The notes beneath the pieces are model-generated. The model was given only the letters and a program-made list of their open reading frames with translations, did not search any database and was not told the origin of the DNA. From assembly GCA_020284085.1 (NCBI GenBank), contig JACEVL010000469.1, forward strand, positions 62,001 through 126,000: a DNA stretch of 64,000 nt. The letters run 5' to 3'. Source of the stretch: Aporrectodea caliginosa. Its lineage: Eukaryota > Annelida > Clitellata > Crassiclitellata > Lumbricidae. A program made the position numbers and the translations under genes. Of the stretch, positions 33,085-44,460 are shown piece by piece. The stretch's first letter is position 1. Every line of letters starts with the position of its first letter.

Positions 33085-33898
33085 AAATGCTTGAAGTCTT
33101 GCACTGGCTCCATATTGCTGCTCGCATCCAGTATAAGATCCTCTTTCTGGTCTCTAAATTTCAGCTAGACAGACCCCGAAATACCTCTCAGACTATATGC
33201 GAAAGCCGTTATCTGCATCCTCATTTTGCTCTGCCTATCGGCTTAATCTCTTGGTTCCTACATGTAGAACTGTTCTGGCCCAACACCGGGCGTTTGCTGT
33301 GGTGGAACGCTCATTTTGGAATGACCTTCTCCCCTCACTAAGGGCTGAACTAATGACTGGGGTTTTCACTCTCATCTAAAGGGGCTTCTTCCCCCCCGGG
33401 GGGGGGCTCCCATGCTGAGAGACCCCCGGGGGGCTTCCATGCTGAGAGCGCCTCTGAAAAGTTATTATGCGAGAGCTCTTTATAGATTATAGATACGATG
33501 CGATACGATATACTTGTCATTCTCATTAGTAGGCCTAGAGTCATTAGGCCAACTGGCCCTTCTCCTTGTTTGTCTTTCTCTTTACTTGTCCTCATAACTT
33601 GTCCCTTTAATTACTGGTCCTGTTCCCTTTATGTTCTCAAAATTTGTACTTCTTACTTGTATTTCTCATTACTTGTCCTGCTCCTCATTTGCCCTTCTCC
33701 ATTATACGTCCTCATTATTTGTCCTTCTGCAAACTTCAGGTACAATAAGACAATGCGCTGGATGACTAGGCTATAGCTTATCCTGTCTCTCATATATCCA
33801 TGTCTAATTTTCATTGTTTTAGTTTACTACTTTACTTAGATCATTTCAATTCCTTATAATTGTCTTTGTTTTTCTGTCTTTAAAAAATCGTAGTTTTG

Positions 33899-33965
33899 AT
33901 GAGAACGTTTCACCGTCTTGGAAAGATCGCATCGTTCATCCCTGTCGTTATTCTTTTCGTTGCAG
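33899..33965 (+). CDS. Putative signal-peptide first exon, copy A
   Basis: ATG opens 22 codons plus one base: a short basic start (MRTFHRLGKI) and a hydrophobic core (ASFIPVVILFVAG), ending at GCAG|GTAACA, a good splice donor. The paralogous exon in copy B has exactly the same length and phase. An N-terminal secretion signal on its own phase-1 exon is common in secreted animal proteins. No downstream exon is recognised, and LINE debris follows. It could be a pseudogene of a duplicated secreted-protein gene. Confidence 0.35.
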
Positions 33966-34129
33966 GTAACACACCTTCCGTATAAACGCGAGCTCAAGAG
34001 CATCTATCTGCTTACACATTGCTAGACTAAGACATCAGCTTTTTTACATACATGCGCGAGAGCACCACGTTACCTCGCAAACAGCATGAGGCCGGCATCG
34101 GAGGACCTGAAGATCGGAAGATAGGTCGC

Positions 34130-34290
34130 GGTTGCGATTGTCAAAGTCCGCTAATGTATTTGTGCCAGTAACGAAAACTAAATGGGGTGATCTGGTTTTT
34201 CGGATCACTGGTCCACTTTCTTGGAACAATCTTACTGCACCTATTCAGGATGCCAAATGCATTTATGCCTAAAAAGACATTTTAATATCT
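34130..34290 (+). mobile_element. CR1/L2-type LINE C-terminal fragment, copy A
   Basis: It encodes FVPVTKTKWGDLVFRITGPL then SWNNLTAPIQ, the usual last motif of these RT ORFs. It is duplicated in copy B at 44690-44845. Confidence 0.65.
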
Positions 34291-34559
34291 CCCAGCTATG
34301 TAACTTTTCGCATTTGCGCCGACAGTTGACAGTGCAGAGAATTCTAGAAGTAGCTTACTACCGACGTTGCGATATGAATTGTCGTGGTTACAATATTATT
34401 GCAATTAATTACAATTGTAATCAGCTAGCTACATGGCAAGTAAGTTCTAATAGACAAAAAATATTCCTTGAAAATGTATATTTAACAGACTGATTCCACA
34501 ATCTGTCCATTAGCCTACTAGTCTACATTGGTGAGAAATTTTAGAGTATACATTGAAAT

Positions 34560-35418
34560 GGGTCTAGGACTTTACCCCCGGCCCATTACCCCCTGCCATT
34601 ACCCCCCGCTACCATTACCCCCCGTAGGACATTACCCCCCCGCCATTACCCCCCCCCCCGTATGTGTACATTTTATTGAGCTGCAAATCTCAGATTTCGC
34701 GCGGAACTAGTGTTAATTAATTGGCACTTAGCGCCTATTGACACTCTCGGATTTCGCGCGGAACTAGTGTTAATTAATTGGCACTTAGCGCCTATTGACA
34801 CTCTCGGATTTCGCGCGGCACTAGTGTTAATTAATTGGCACTTAGCGCCTATTGACACTCTCAGATTTCGCGCGGAACTAGTGTTAATTAATTGGCACTT
34901 AGCGCCTATTGACACTCTCGGATTTCGCGCGGCACTAGTGTTAATTAATTGGCACTTAGCGCCTATTGACACTCTCAGATTTCGCGCGGAACTAGTGTTA
35001 ATTAATTGGCACTTAGCGCCTATTGACACTCTCAGATTTCGCGCGGCACTTAGTGTTAATTAATTGGCACTTAGCGCCTATTGACACTCTCGGATTTCGC
35101 GTGGAACTAGTGTTAATTAATTAGCGCCTAACACAATGTGACAGGAATTAAATAAGTATTAAGTAAGCCATGGTACAAATTTTGTGAATAAGGTGCCACT
35201 TTACTGGTTCTAAGTGTCAATAGGCGCTAAGTGCCAATTAATTAACACTAGTTCCGCGCGAAATCTGAGAGTGTCAATAGGCGCTAAGTGCCAATTAATT
35301 AACACTAGTTCCGCGCGAAATCTGAGATTTGCAGCTCAATAAAATGTACACATACGGGGGGGGGTAATGGCGGGGGGGTAATGTCCTAACGGGGGGGTAA
35401 TGGTCAGTAACAGGGTAA
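34560..35418. mobile_element. Foldback element with 57-bp repeat arrays and C/G-run ends
   Basis: The left end is a run of CCATTACCCCC words and the right end GGGGGGTAATGG words. Inside, a GTACATTTTATTGAGCTGCAA block marks both ends in inverse orientation. Next come about eight direct 57-bp units (TTCGCGCGGAACTAGTGTTA / ATTAATTGGCACTTAGCGCC) at 34690-35130 and two inverted units at 35215-35325. A 53-57-bp direct repeat flanks it (34503-34559, 35419-35471), where copy B has only one (45051-45110). The LINWHLAPIDTL-type open frames on both strands are repeat translations. Confidence 0.88.
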
Positions 35419-36273
35419 TGTCCATTAGCCTACTAGTCTACATTGGTGAGAAATTTAAGATACATTGAAATAAATTCAGCTAGATTGTCCTCACAGAAGC
35501 ATACAAGAAATTGGGCTAATTTAACCTAATTACCAGTCTGTGGACAAAGCCCCAGATGTTTTCAGGTTAGGTCTGATTATCGTAATCGTAGTCGTAATAA
35601 TTTTCTGTGAACAACATAATTCTATTGTGCGACTCTAGAGCTAAGAGCAGAAGACCAGATTATTTATGAAAGCTGAAATATCGTTAATATAATAATTTGT
35701 AATTTTAATATTTTACTTGTTTCCAAGTATCATCTGCGAACGTCATTCAGATATTACCGACAAGAGTTTCGGTCATCCGTCAACAAATTACTTCTGGTGA
35801 GCCTGCTCTTAACTCGATATATTTTTATTAAAAAGGCAAGGTGATAATTAGGTAGGCTGGTGGAAGGTATCCTAATAATAGTGCACTTAATTCATTCTCA
35901 TTATTAGGCCAACTTGTCCTTCTTATTTGTCTTTCTCTTTACTTGTCCTCATTACTTGTCCCTTTCTGTTCTTTCCCTTTATCTTCTAAAAACTTGCACT
36001 TCTCCATACTTGTCCTTCTCATAACTTGCCCTTCTTCTTATTTGTCCTTCTCCTTATTTGTCCTTCTCCATTATATAATTATCCTTCTCACTGTAGCCTA
36101 CTTGTCATTCTGCAAACTTCAGGTGCACTAAGACAATAGCCTGGATGACCAGGCTAATTGCTTATTATGTATCTCACATAGCCTTATCTGAATTTCATTG
36201 TCTTAGTTTACTTTGATTATTTCATTTCCTGATGTTGTCTTTGTTTTTCTGTCTTTAAAAAATCCTAGGTTTG

Positions 36274-36340
36274 ATGTGGACGTATCGCTCTCTTGGAAAT
36301 ATCGGAGTGTTCATCCTTATCGTTATTCTTGGCGTTACAG
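36274..36340 (+). CDS. Putative signal-peptide first exon, copy B
   Basis: It has the same design as copy A: MWTYRSLGNI, then the hydrophobic GVFILIVILGVTG, then TACAG|GTAACA. It is 67 bp long and phase 1, like its paralogue. The two peptides differ at about half of their residues, yet length, hydrophobicity and donor are kept, which hints at past coding constraint. The rest of the gene is not visible. The downstream intron region is split by the element at 36521. Confidence 0.38.
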
Positions 36341-36657
36341 GTAACACAGTTTCCCGCCTAAACGCGAGTGATAGAGCAACTATTTGTTTACACATTGCTA
36401 GACTAAGACATCAGCTTTTTTACATACATACGCGACAGCGCAAAATTGAAGATTTGCCTTCTGGTGCATAAATAGCTCAAAAACTGTGCACCCGTTACCT
36501 CGCAAACAGCGTGAGGCCGTTGTCACGTTATAAAGTCTCACCGCGAAACAGAGTCTCCCCTGGCTGAAATAATGTCTCCCCTGGAGTCTCTGAAACAGAA
36601 CAAAGTCTCCCTCATTGATATAGAATCTCTCGTATCTACGATACAAAGTCTCCCCCG

Positions 36658-37474
36658 CAGCGCCAGCATTAGGCAAAGGCCAAGCAGGCAGTTGCCTGGG
36701 GCGCCAAAATCTAGGGGCGCCATTTTCACAAAAAGTGTTTTAACAGTTTTATGTTTTTCACTCTTTTAGCCAATTTTTCAATTACCATCAATATTTTCAT
36801 TGGAATTCAAAACTTTCACGTATGGAACAAATTTAAATTAATTGTTGATTTTATTGCACCTTTTCAGGTAATTCAATTTCAACACCATGCAGAATTATAA
36901 TATAAACAATAAAATTCAATAATTTTCGCGTGTCTGTAATCTGCAGTTAGTGTCTGCAATAGACTTGACCTTCCGTAAATCTGATGCTGACGTAGTGAAA
37001 TCTTTCGACTGAAAATGCCAACAATTGAAGAAATATTGTTGTTTAAAAGTGTACATAATAATTTTTATAATCTATGTATCTTTATTCAATTCATTGACTG
37101 TCGAGCAGACATCGCAGTTGCATTAATTAAGTCAGTTATCCGTAAAAATCTGTACATTTTAATAACAGTTTTCTTAATTATATCTAAATCAATTTATAGT
37201 TTTAATTATATAACAAAAATTAATTCAAAAAATTATGTCATACCCTATGTAGCGTCAGAAGAAAAACTAAAAACAGAAGTGAGCATCAAAAAGCAAAAGG
37301 ATGGCTTTCCGACTATTTCAACAAAACTGAAACTTCTTTAGCTGCTAGTTTAAGTTACCAGTCATCAGCTAGTATTTCGTTCGTAATCAGTAATATAAAG
37401 GAAGAGAAATGTCACGTTGTCATGAAGTCATTCACTGCCCTCTACACCAATATGCAGCGAAGCTATCCAGCTTT
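36658..37474. other. hAT-like 5' terminus and unassigned AT-rich sequence
   Basis: CAGCGCCAGCATTAGGCAAA... followed by CAGTTGCCTGGGGCGCC resembles a hAT terminal region, but its other end is not found. A 108-codon frame (37015-37341) ends in a Lys-rich segment and has no recognised domain. It may be the N-terminus of a decayed transposase. Confidence 0.35.
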
Positions 37475-37519
37475 TTAGCTGAGGAGTATCGTATGTAGCA
37501 GGGGCCATCTGTCATCTAG

Positions 37520-37822
37520 GTCGGGACCCTCTTTGCGATCTGAGGCGCGCGGCGATCTGAAGGTACGAAAATCTAAAACCTGCTTCGGAGACCGCGCATT
37601 CTCTGTTGCTGGACCTAGGTGTTGGAACAATCTTCCACCTTCAATCCGTTCAGCAACATCCTTGGAGTCATTTAAGTCCAGACTCAAGACACATTATTTC
37701 AAGTTGGCGTATCCTGACTGAGTTTTGTATCGTGTCAAAGCGCCCTTGTAACGGCATGTGCCGTGTTACGGCGCTGTAGAAATTGTCGTATTCATCATCA
37801 TCATCATCATTCATTCATTCAT
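37520..37822 (+). mobile_element. CR1-type LINE 3' fragment
   Basis: The frame 37533-37721 encodes GDRAFSVAGPRCWNNLPPSI and FKSRLKTHYFKLAY, the typical C-terminus. It is followed by a GGCATGTGCCGTGTTACGGCGC hairpin-like 3' end and (ATC)n/(ATTC)n tails. It differs from the GGGGCGCTATATAAAT family. Confidence 0.8.
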
Positions 37823-37944
37823 AAAGTGAACTTTCTGTTGCGCTGACTAGACTCATTTCGTTTTGGTAGGTGGTGTGCTATTTTGAAGGTCACAGTAAAC
37901 TGGACTCATTTCATTTCGCTAATACATGGTCGACCATAGGTGTT

Positions 37945-38062
37945 GTTTAAGAGTAAGTAGTTTATTCACCACAAAATAAAGCAAAATGACAATACACAAA
38001 TTTTACAAACCGAGTGGTGGGCTACCGGTGAAGTCACATAGGACTCATCTCGCCGGTCACCC
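37945..38062 (+). repeat. Copy of a short repeat with a conserved ORF start
   Basis: It matches 59815-59930 in reverse complement. Both copies start an ORF with MTIHKFYKPSGGLPVKSH. Here the frame ends after about 35 codons; at 59481-59897 it runs 138 codons. Confidence 0.7.
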
Positions 38063-38069
38063 TAATAAT

Positions 38070-39965
38070 AATAATAATGCTGGCGTAATACACGTTTAAA
38101 AAGGTCAACAAAATACTGGTACCAACTAACAAACCAGTTTCGTGACAATTGTTAATAATCCATTTTTTCCCACTGGGAAGCAAAAACATACAACTTAAGA
38201 GTGCTTTAAAGCCTTTAAACAGGCCACAATTATTGTGACGATCCTAAATACAAAACTCATATACGGTACCCTGTAACATCTACAGGCACAAGGAGTTAAT
38301 CAAGTGCAGTTTTAGCATACGTTTAAAATGTCTAATTGAAGCTATATTTCTAATATGGCTTGGAAGTTCATGCCACCACTTCGCACCACAGTAGCGAGTT
38401 GTTCTCAGTCCTTTTGTAGAGAAAAACTTAGGAATGAAGGTATTATTACTGTTCCTTGTATAATGGGAATGAACATCAGCATTAATTTTGAAATAATCAT
38501 GAAATATAGGTGGAACATCTAATTTATGAACACATTTATGGACAACACATAATACCTGAAATTTACGTAGTTCTGCTATTGGAAGAAGATTATAATTTTG
38601 GTATAGATCAGCAACAGGTGTACTAAGAGGAGCACATTGCAATGTACGTAGGATACGGTTAATACAAATATTTAAGCGATATAAAGCAGACTTGTTTGCA
38701 GCGGAATAAATTTCCACCCCATACAACAGGTGAGGGTAAATTAATGCAAAAAATAACTCTTTTAAGATACGACAATTTAACTTGTTTCTTAACCTGTAGA
38801 AAATCCCAATGAATTTCTTTATTTTTGTAATAACATAATCAATATGTTCTTTCCAATTTAGTTTTTCATCAATGATTACCCCAAGGTACTTACAGGAACT
38901 TTCACATGAAAGTCTAACATTGTCCAGTGAAAGACCAATGTCATCAGAGGAGGTTTTTCTTTTGAAGTCGAAAAACATATAGGACGTCTTATCTTTGTTA
39001 AAAGACATTTTGTTAGCCAAAAACCAATCACACAAGTTATTTAACATGGTGTTGGCGTTTGCGTGCAAGTCTGCTATTTTACATGCATGAAAGAAAATAT
39101 TTGTATCATCTGCAAATAGTCGTATATCAGTACCTGGGACCGAATTTGGCATATCGTTAACATATAACAGAAACAGCAGAGGACCAAGCACAGATCCCTG
39201 TGGCACTCCACAAGGTATTGTATTATACCCAGAGTTAACATCATTAATAGCAGTAAACTGTTTACGTTCTGTGAGATAATCCGTAAACCAAGCAAGTAAT
39301 GTACCTCTAATTCCATAGTAGTTTAACTTAGTAAGCAAGATTTCATGATTAACAGTATCAAATGCCTTTTGCAAATCACAGAAGATACCAACAACATATT
39401 CATTGTTATCAAGAGACATATTAATTGTATCAATTACGTCTATCAATGCCAAACTGGTCGAATAACCTTTTCTGAATCCAAACTGATATTTGTATAACAC
39501 CGAGTATTTCTTAAGAAAGTTCATTACCCTACTATAAATGAGTTTTTCCAATATTTTAACAAACACTGATAGAAGAGAAATTGGTCTGTAATTTGCCATA
39601 ATACTGCGGTCTCCTTTTTTAAATAAGGGTATTACTTTGGCCACTTTCATGCCCAGAGGTACTTTACCGGTATTTAAAGATAGATTAAATATCATCAATA
39701 ACGGTTGCACAAAATTATCAACATTCTCTTTAATCAACAAAGGAGAAATTTGATCATATCCAGGAGATTTACGAGGATTTAGGCCTTCTATGAGATTTAT
39801 CAGCTCATCTCTATTTACTTCCTCACAATAAATACTATTCTCAAGAGAACTGCCCATATAGTGAACAAAATCATGCTTTGCTTTACCAAGCTTTGATGCC
39901 AGTCCAGGACCAATGTTACAAAAATAATCATTCATGCCATTTGCCATTTCCGATGGATTAAGACG
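38070..39965 (-). mobile_element. Jockey-superfamily non-LTR retrotransposon, 5'-truncated, RT ORF open
   Basis: The minus frame (39947 to 38280) is open for 555 codons. It contains RT blocks in order: NPRKSPGYDQISPLLIKEN, FKKGDRSIMANYRPISLLSV, QFGFRKGYSTSLAL, LQKAFDTVNHEILLTKL, GVPQGSVLGPLLFLLYVNDM, the catalytic FADD box and SCKYLGVIIDEKLNW, then a C-terminal GLRTTRYCGAKWWHELP. The endonuclease and ORF1 are missing, and an AT-rich (ATT)n-type tail lies near 38070. It is a different family from the L2-type copies. The intact frame suggests a young insertion. It lies inside the CCGG element. Confidence 0.9.
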
Positions 39966-40138
39966 GTGTCAAGACTTCTTTTCAAATAGTTTTTAGCCCG
40001 TCGCGTAGATTCTAATTTGCGTGTAATGGATGTTGGGGTGAGCGATAGTCTATTGTCGTGCTGTCCAACATGAAGCTCACCGGCGTGCGTCGCGCCGGAT
40101 AATTTTATGTGGTCCGCCCAAGCTCGCTAAACTTTACC

Positions 40139-40428
40139 ATCATTCATTCATTCATTTCATTTAAGATATTTATATAGCGCCCCTTCAAGATTTCTACTCA
40201 GAGGCGCTCCCGACTACAGCGCGACACTGAATCGGAGTTTCACGCCGAAGCGCATGAGCAATTGCGAGTGAAGGACTTGCCCAGGGTCCCTACGCGGCGG
40301 CTTGAGGTGGATTCGAACCCGCAACCCTCCGGCTGCAAGGCACCAAACATACCCCTGAGGTGGATTCGAACCCGCAACCCTCCGGCTGCAAGGCACCGAA
40401 CATACCCCTACACTACCCCACGCCCCAC
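40139..40428 (-). mobile_element. tRNA-derived SINE, second copy, with duplicated B box
   Basis: In reverse complement it starts GGGGCGTGGGGTAGTGTAGG and ends in the L2-type tail ...TCTTGAAGGGGCGCTATATAAATATC with (GAATGAAT). A 53-bp tandem duplication repeats the tRNA-like segment, so two perfect B boxes (complement of 40309-40319 and 40362-40372) are present. It lies inside the CCGG element. Confidence 0.88.
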
Positions 40429-40656
40429 AATCATAGAGGACGGGCAAACATCTAGTTATCTATAGTACACTAATATTGCCGGTATTTGCTTTAATTTCTT
40501 TCAGCTGTTTTGATAAACAGAACCATAATGGAGATAATCTACAAGCAGAAAAGAGTTCAGATTACTTCAGCAAATAATTTTTTTCATTTTCAGTAATTCG
40601 AAGTGCTTTTTGCTTTTACCATTCTCCCAAAATTTAAATTATTCAGGGTTCGTGTA

Positions 40657-40800
<144 letters not shown>

Positions 40801-41842
40801 GGATTCGAGCGGATCTCGAATATTTCGGTGACCGACGACCAATGGATGCCAGCTTACCTACCGATTAAGATGGGGGAGGGCTGGGAATTCGGAGGGTGTC
40901 CTCGCTAGCACTACCCGCCTTCTTGGCTTCGGCCGCGGGAACCCTTCCCTCCCAGTCCCTCATCTTGGGAGCCACACCGGTTAGCTCGGACACGGCTTAC
41001 GACTCGGCGAGGACTACCTGGCTTCAGATCGCTGGTGTCTCGGTGCCGATGGTCGCCCCATGTCACAAACAGTCACGCTGAGATAGACCGCTGTTGAACG
41101 CTGCTTTTTCGGCTGTCAGAGATAACCTACAGGACCCCTACGACCAAGCGAGACTAAGGGCCTCACAGTCACCGCACGCCTCGGATTGGTTACATGCTCT
41201 CCCGCTTGTTGCACACGACCTCAGACTGGAGGACGAGGCCGTAAGGGTGGCGGTTGGCCTGCGATTGGGTGTGGCCATTTGCGAGCCACACGTATGCGCA
41301 TGCGGTATTTCCGTCTCCTCAGGAGGTACGCATGGGTTATCGTGCTCATTGGGATTCGGCCGACAAGCGATGCACAGCAACATCAATGACCTCATCCATC
41401 GTAGCCTCAACAGCATCCCGACAGTCAAAGAGCCGTCCGGCCTGACCAGATCGGATGGCAAAAGACCGGACGGGCAGACCCTAATACCGTGGAGTGGTGG
41501 ACGGACCTTACTATGGGACGCGACGGTGGTGGACACGGTGGCCGCCTCATACATTTCGGAGACAGCGGCCGCGGCTGGGTGGGGGCTGCAGATATGGCCG
41601 CCGCAAGGAAGCACGTCAGATACTCGGAGCTGGAGAGGAGATACTCCTTCGTACCTGTCGCCATAGAAACCTTCGGTCCCTTCAACAGAGACGGCCTCGC
41701 CTTCCTATCGGAGACCGGAAGCCGACTGTCGAAGACTACCGGTGACACTCGCGAAACAAGGTTCTTCTTCCAATGCCTATTGGTGATAATCCAACGCTTC
41801 AACGCGGTGGCTTTCCAGGGCACCATGTTAAGGCTGCCGTGA
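40801..41842 (+). pseudogene. C-terminal module of an RT-bearing retroelement (zinc and nuclease-like motifs)
   Basis: The frame 41094-41666 shifts to 41489-41842 near 41580. It carries a zinc-like C-x-C-G...G-x-H-x-L-x-C pattern, then DGKRPDGQTLIPW, then LLWDATVVDT, then AADMAAARKHVRYSEL. The PDG...WD.T...K order recalls a PD-(D/E)xK-type nuclease core, and similar modules follow RT domains in animal retroelement ORFs. Upstream (40801-41093), GGLGIRRVSSLALPAFLASA fits the post-RT region. The catalytic RT itself is absent. (AAT)n tracts lie on both sides. Confidence 0.6.
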
Positions 41843-41937
41843 GCCGACGAGCGGCGAACTCTGGACAGATCCAACAGAGGATATCGATAATACTAATTAG
41901 ATATACTTTTAGCCAACACGCCAAGCATAATAATTTT

Positions 41938-41963
41938 ATAATAATAATAATAATAATAATAAT

Positions 41964-42026
<63 letters not shown>
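41938..42026. repeat. (AAT)n microsatellite, right of the RT-associated module
   Basis: About 89 bp of AAT repeat, probably grown from a retroelement tail. Confidence 0.95.
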
Positions 42027-42028
<2 letters not shown>

Positions 42029-42265
42029 AGTATGCAGGTCTGAAGAAACGCATGCGAATTACTATAACTCTACTGCCTTCCAGAAACTAGCTAGCACTGG
42101 CTTCTATAGGCCCCTACTATTCTTTATGCTACATTTCAACTGGCATCAGTCACCCGATATGACCTTGCGCTTGATTTTCTGTGTATGAATTTATTTATTT
42201 ACAGTACTGTCTGTTATTATTTTGTTTAATTTACTTTTTGTCTGATGTCCCTTGCGTTGTCTACG

Positions 42266-43592
42266 GAGGGCCGTACCAAAATAACCAGATTTTTTACTTT
42301 TTTGGAAAAGTGCTATATTTGCATTGTGTCAATATCAATCAAGAATTCGAGGTAAAGTGCTAATACAATATATATGTACCAACCATATACACAATAGATA
42401 ATGTTTATAACATTCCCACAGAACATGAAAAAATTGAAAATTTGATACCCACCGTGAAATTTTTTCTGGTTATTTCAGTACCTCATCGGGTACTGAAATA
42501 ACCAGGGTTGTACCAAAATAACAACTGGTTAGTGGTTACTTTTGTACATCCAAGTTACAAAATCCACTCTTAAACTATTTCAGTTATTTCATAAGATCTA
42601 AACTAGAACAAAAAACATTGAAATAAAGATGCATAACAATGTTCTTCGTGTTAGCTACTGTGTACCACTGAAATCTAAGTTGTGGTGCGCCCGGGGGCGG
42701 TTGTCCCTCTGCCCCCTTCGTTACGGCACTGCATAATAATATTAAATAATATTAAATATTAAATAAATAATATTAGCACACAATATAGAAACCATTTAGA
42801 AATAGGCTATTATAACACGATATGATTCACAGCAGTTTATCAGTTAGGCCTACATTATTTGCTTAATTATCACTATCATTTTTGTAGGCCAGTTGGTTCA
42901 AAGCTACATAGACCTAACATAATTGAACTAACAGATAAAACATTTAATAACAATTATAAAGAAATCCTCATCTTTCCACATATCGAGCTCGAACTGACAC
43001 AAACTAGCAGAAGAGAATCCACTCAAAAATATTGTTTAGCATGTATGCTTTCAACCAGATTGAATTGCAATAGCCTGTCATATTTATGTAATATTATTTT
43101 ACATAATGATATTACAAGGCAAACTTAAATTTACATGAGTTTTAGCTTAAGATTAAGTTTAAGTTGTACTGAAATAACCAACTGTACCGAAATAACCGGT
43201 TATTTCGGTACCACAAAACCTGGTTATTTCAGTACGATAAGCGCCATTTTTACTCAAATGTCAAGACACGATACCATGTGCGAGATTGCGGTATCGTTAA
43301 TATCCCTATTATTAGAGGGACTATTCATTATTATAAATGCTAATTTACAGCAACCTACCACTAAACTATCCTCCGAAAACTTGATAAATTTCGAAGCCCA
43401 AAAAATTACTTTTGACTACGAAAAAAAATTAAGTGCTATAAAATATTACTTCCATCATGTTTCTGTGTCGAAATTAGTTACACATATAGTATATCAACAA
43501 AGAACAAGCATCAAGATTATCAGGGCCGAATACGGAGGCAGATGGAGGCATACATTCGTTGGTTATTTCAGTACATGGTTATTTCGGTACCG
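42266..43592. mobile_element. DNA element with GTACCGAAATAACC terminal word arrays
   Basis: The left end carries GCCGTACCAAAATAACCAG and, at about 42490-42525, further GTACTGAAATAACC words. The right end carries GGTTATTTCAGTACATGG and TTATTTCGGTACCG. An internal cluster lies at 43170-43245. The flanks (42180-42262 and 43596-43640) join to match one continuous repeat at 23600-23730, so the boundaries are supported by a paralogous empty site. The frame 43135-43662 (175 codons) has no known domain. A hAT-like terminus (complement of CAGTGCCGTAACGAAGG) lies near 42710-42733. Confidence 0.78.
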
Positions 43593-43779
43593 ATCTCCCC
43601 TACTGTCAGGGATTCAGCTAATTCACGTCATTATTCAGCGCCATCATTTGAGAAATAAGTAGCACAGTGCAAAAAATAAAATTTATAAAAGTTACTTGAA
43701 TTTCTAATTAAGTTATCCAAAATGCCAAATGTTGTCTTTGTACATAGAATAGAATAGAATTTTCGTTTATTCATAACAC

Positions 43780-44460
43780 ATTGACAGAACGCAATGCGTT
43801 TACAAGAAAAACAAAAAAAAAAAAAAAATAAAAATGTGTAGGCGTTGGCTATTCCGTTTAAAGTTTGGTCCAGGATATTATTGGCTAACATTTTATGTTA
43901 AAGGGTCTAAGGTTTAATAGATGTCCTTGTAAAGCAGCCTTGGGATAAAGTTTTTGGTGTCCTTAGGTGGGAGTGAGTTAGGCTATCTGCAGTTGACTGA
44001 TAAACTGACTGATAGGCTATTACTCCATATCAAGTTCTTAAATAAGTTAAAATTTTAAGTACAATTTTTAATTAAGTAGTTACACTCTATACTTACACAG
44101 CTGTTTTTAATTGTGTTAGTTTATGTCAGCATGAGTTTATGTTGACTTATGTTTACAATTTAAATTTGAAAAGATTTCAATATTCTTTATTTTTCAATTT
44201 CGTATTAAACCAAACTAATACAAATAAAATAATTGCTGTAGATTAATGTTACTTAGTGTTTACTATTATAGTTGTGTTAGTTGCTGATTGAATTATATTG
44301 TGTAAACAAGGTTTTTAATTTTATAATGCAGTACAAGATTCAAGAAAGTCAAACAATTTTATTTTTCGTTTTTTAGGTTTTTATTTGTTTGAAAAAACCA
44401 CGTTATCCCGTTTTATTCAGTTTTCTCCGTTTTAACAACTATGGTGTATCTTACCTTGCG
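43780..44460. other. Right subterminal part of CCGG element member 2
   Basis: 43890-44450 matches 27210-27760 of member 1 in inverse orientation, linking the two elements as one family. A poly-A run lies at about 43808-43830, with a LINE-tail-like GAATAGAATAGAAT before it. Confidence 0.7.

Larger units (their letters stand above)
31079..33460 (+). mobile_element. Old non-LTR LINE fragment, split by a younger LINE
   Basis: The left piece (31079-31453) encodes LDLGVALDSSLTFAEHL and a following RT C-terminal stretch. The right piece (33090-33450) continues with MLEVLHWLHIAARIQYKILF and a terminal FAVVERSFWNDL motif, then CTGAGAGCGCCTCTGA. The two pieces join in sequence order across the insertion at 31459-33084. 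The copy is full of stops and frameshifts. Confidence 0.82.
33510..35880 (+). repeat. Tandem segmental duplication, copy A
   Basis: It aligns with copy B (35888-36520 plus 44661-45525). Shared landmarks are the TTGTCCTTCTC-rich stretch, TTTGTTTTTCTGTCTTTAAA, the putative signal-peptide exon, AGGTCGCGGTTGCGATTGTC and TGTCCATTAGCCTACTAGTC. Copy A is interrupted by a foldback element (34560-35418). It contains the CCGG empty site for the insertion in copy B at 34092-34095. Confidence 0.9.

Noticed and set aside
34690..35330. CRISPR-like array of regular repeats
   Set aside because: The 57-bp units are contiguous with no unique spacers, they occur in both orientations inside a foldback element, and the genome is eukaryotic.
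41138..41614. 158-codon minus frame opposite the RT-associated module
   Set aside because: It is an antisense shadow. Only the plus strand shows conserved family motifs.
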